Below are positions 8,192 to 8,736 of a DNA stretch of 8,736 bases, piece by piece. The notes beneath the pieces were generated by a model. That model had not been told where the DNA came from and searched no databases. It saw only the letters and a program-made list of their open reading frames with translations. Source of the stretch: Paracoccus sp. (in: a-proteobacteria) (GTDB lineage Bacteria; Pseudomonadota; Alphaproteobacteria; Rhodobacterales; Rhodobacteraceae); NCBI GenBank assembly GCA_031178645.1, contig JAPSIP010000057.1, forward strand, positions 1 through 8,736, given 5' to 3'. Numbering within the stretch: the stretch's first letter is position 1; every line of letters begins with the position of its first letter. Position numbers and translations under genes: made by a program.

Positions 8192-8202
8192 CCGGCATCT
8201 CG
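8176..8202. promoter_or_regulatory. 27-base imperfect dyad upstream of rplM
   Basis: CGAGATG (8176-8182) is perfectly complementary to CATCTCG (8196-8202). Inside it, after a single G-G mismatch, CGG pairs with CCG around an ATACA loop, so ten of eleven positions pair. The dyad covers the candidate -10, which would suit a protein operator. If transcription starts further upstream, it would form an RNA hairpin followed by GATTTTG, resembling an attenuator. Which applies cannot be told from sequence alone. Confidence 0.5.
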
Positions 8203-8218
8203 GATTTTGACGACCCTG

Positions 8219-8224
8219 AAGGGA
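8219..8224 (+). promoter_or_regulatory. rplM ribosome-binding site
   Basis: AAGGGA is six bases before the ATG at 8231 and fixes that start, excluding an in-frame ATG at 8159 that lies upstream of the predicted transcription start. Confidence 0.75.
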
Positions 8225-8230
8225 CGAAAG

Positions 8231-8695
8231 ATGAAAACCTATACCGCGAAACCGGCGGAGATCGAGAAGAAGTGGATCCTGATCGACGCCGAGGGTGTCG
8301 TTCTGGGCCGCCTCGCCACGATCGTCGCCAATCGCCTGCGCGGCAAGCACAAGCCGACCTTCACCCCCCACATGGACATGGGTGACAATGTCATCATCAT
8401 CAACGCCGACAAGGTGCAGATGACGGGCAACAAGCGCGACGACAAGAAATACTACTGGCACACCGGCCACCCGGGGGGCATCAAGCACCGCACCGCCCGC
8501 CAGGTGCTGGAAGGCGCCCACCCCGAACGCGTGGTGATCAAGGCCGTCGAGCGCATGATCAGCCGCAACAAGCTGGGCAAGCAGCAGATGACCCATCTGC
8601 GCGTCTATGCCGGTACGGAACACCCGCACGAGGCGCAGCAGCCCGAAGTTCTGGACGTCAAGGTCCTGAACGCCAAGAACACCCGGAGCGCGTGA
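8231..8695 (+). CDS. rplM: 50S ribosomal protein L13
   Basis: L13 is an early-assembling protein of the large ribosomal subunit that binds 23S rRNA. The 154-residue product shows the family throughout: [15 protein letters not shown] at the N-terminus, [20 protein letters not shown] (about 19-38), a [18 protein letters not shown] core strand region, [12 protein letters not shown] and the [18 protein letters not shown]-binding segment, with [17 protein letters not shown] near the end. The length is usual for alphaproteobacteria. The start is set by its ribosome-binding site. The gene is followed after two bases by rpsI, the conserved L13-S9 operon. In E. coli, L13 represses its own operon, so the upstream dyad may matter for control, but that link is inference. 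Confidence 0.98.
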   Translation: MKTYTAKPAEIEKKWILIDAEGVVLGRLATIVANRLRGKHKPTFTPHMDMGDNVIIINADKVQMTGNKRDDKKYYWHTGHPGGIKHRTARQVLEGAHPERVVIKAVERMISRNKLGKQQMTHLRVYAGTEHPHEAQQPEVLDVKVLNAKNTRSA

Positions 8696-8697
8696 TT

Positions 8698-8736
8698 ATG
8701 GCCGAAGACATCAAGAGCCTCGACGATCTGAAATCC
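8698..8736 (+). CDS. rpsI: 30S ribosomal protein S9, 3'-truncated by window edge
   Basis: Only 13 codons are visible (MAEDIKSLDDLKS), so the identification rests mainly on its place two bases after rplM, the near-universal L13-S9 pair. The acidic N-terminal extension resembles alphaproteobacterial S9 proteins. GGAG at 8685-8688 is nine bases before the ATG. S9 is a small-subunit protein whose C-terminal tail reaches the P site, but that part lies beyond the window. Confidence 0.85.
   Translation, partial: MAEDIKSLDDLKS

Noticed and set aside
8170..8224. Possible tRNA-Leu-like fragment, from the GAGATGGCGGATAC stretch.
   Set aside because: The similarity is limited to a few bases. No acceptor stem, anticodon arm or T-arm consensus can be built.
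8207..8235. A second TTGACG (8207-8212) close to rplM as another promoter.
   Set aside because: The matching -10 would fall across the rplM start codon, so it could not give a normal translated rplM mRNA.

Overview
The window is about two thirds G+C, with strong third-position G/C bias. It looks like an alphaproteobacterial chromosome, most likely Rhodobacteraceae/Paracoccaceae and possibly Paracoccus-like. The basis is protein character (an ftsI-murE-murF-mraY-murD run, the L13/S9 pair, a CTTGAC-type -35) recalled from family knowledge, not a database search. Nearly all of the sequence is accounted for by conserved housekeeping genes. I do not see an undescribed defence, mobile or secretion system.

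Region 1 (1-6727, + strand) is part of a dcw (division and cell wall) cluster. It starts inside ftsI, the septal peptidoglycan transpeptidase, and continues with murE, murF, mraY and murD. ftsI/murE and murE/murF share ATGA stop-start overlaps. mraY follows murF after 17 bases with a good Shine-Dalgarno. murD follows after a 73-base gap that holds a terminator-like hairpin. MurD, MurE and MurF are successive cytoplasmic ligases that build UDP-MurNAc-pentapeptide. MraY moves the product onto undecaprenyl phosphate to make lipid I, and FtsI cross-links the finished material at the septum.

Region 2 (6728-8082): the cluster stops after murD instead of continuing into ftsW/murG/murC. A convergent gene follows that encodes a crotonase-fold protein of ECHDC3 type and appears to lack both usual catalytic glutamates. 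Divergent from it, 57 bases away, is a small PaaI-like hotdog thioesterase. Both probably act on acyl-CoA thioesters.

Region 3 (8083-8736): a 148-base regulatory gap with a plausible sigma-70-type promoter and a striking 27-base imperfect dyad precedes rplM (L13), which is followed by the first codons of rpsI (S9).

The non-coding features most worth attention are a 15-base element (AAATATCCTCGGGGG) found once after mraY and once, inverted, after the crotonase gene, each next to GC hairpins, and the dyad just upstream of rplM.
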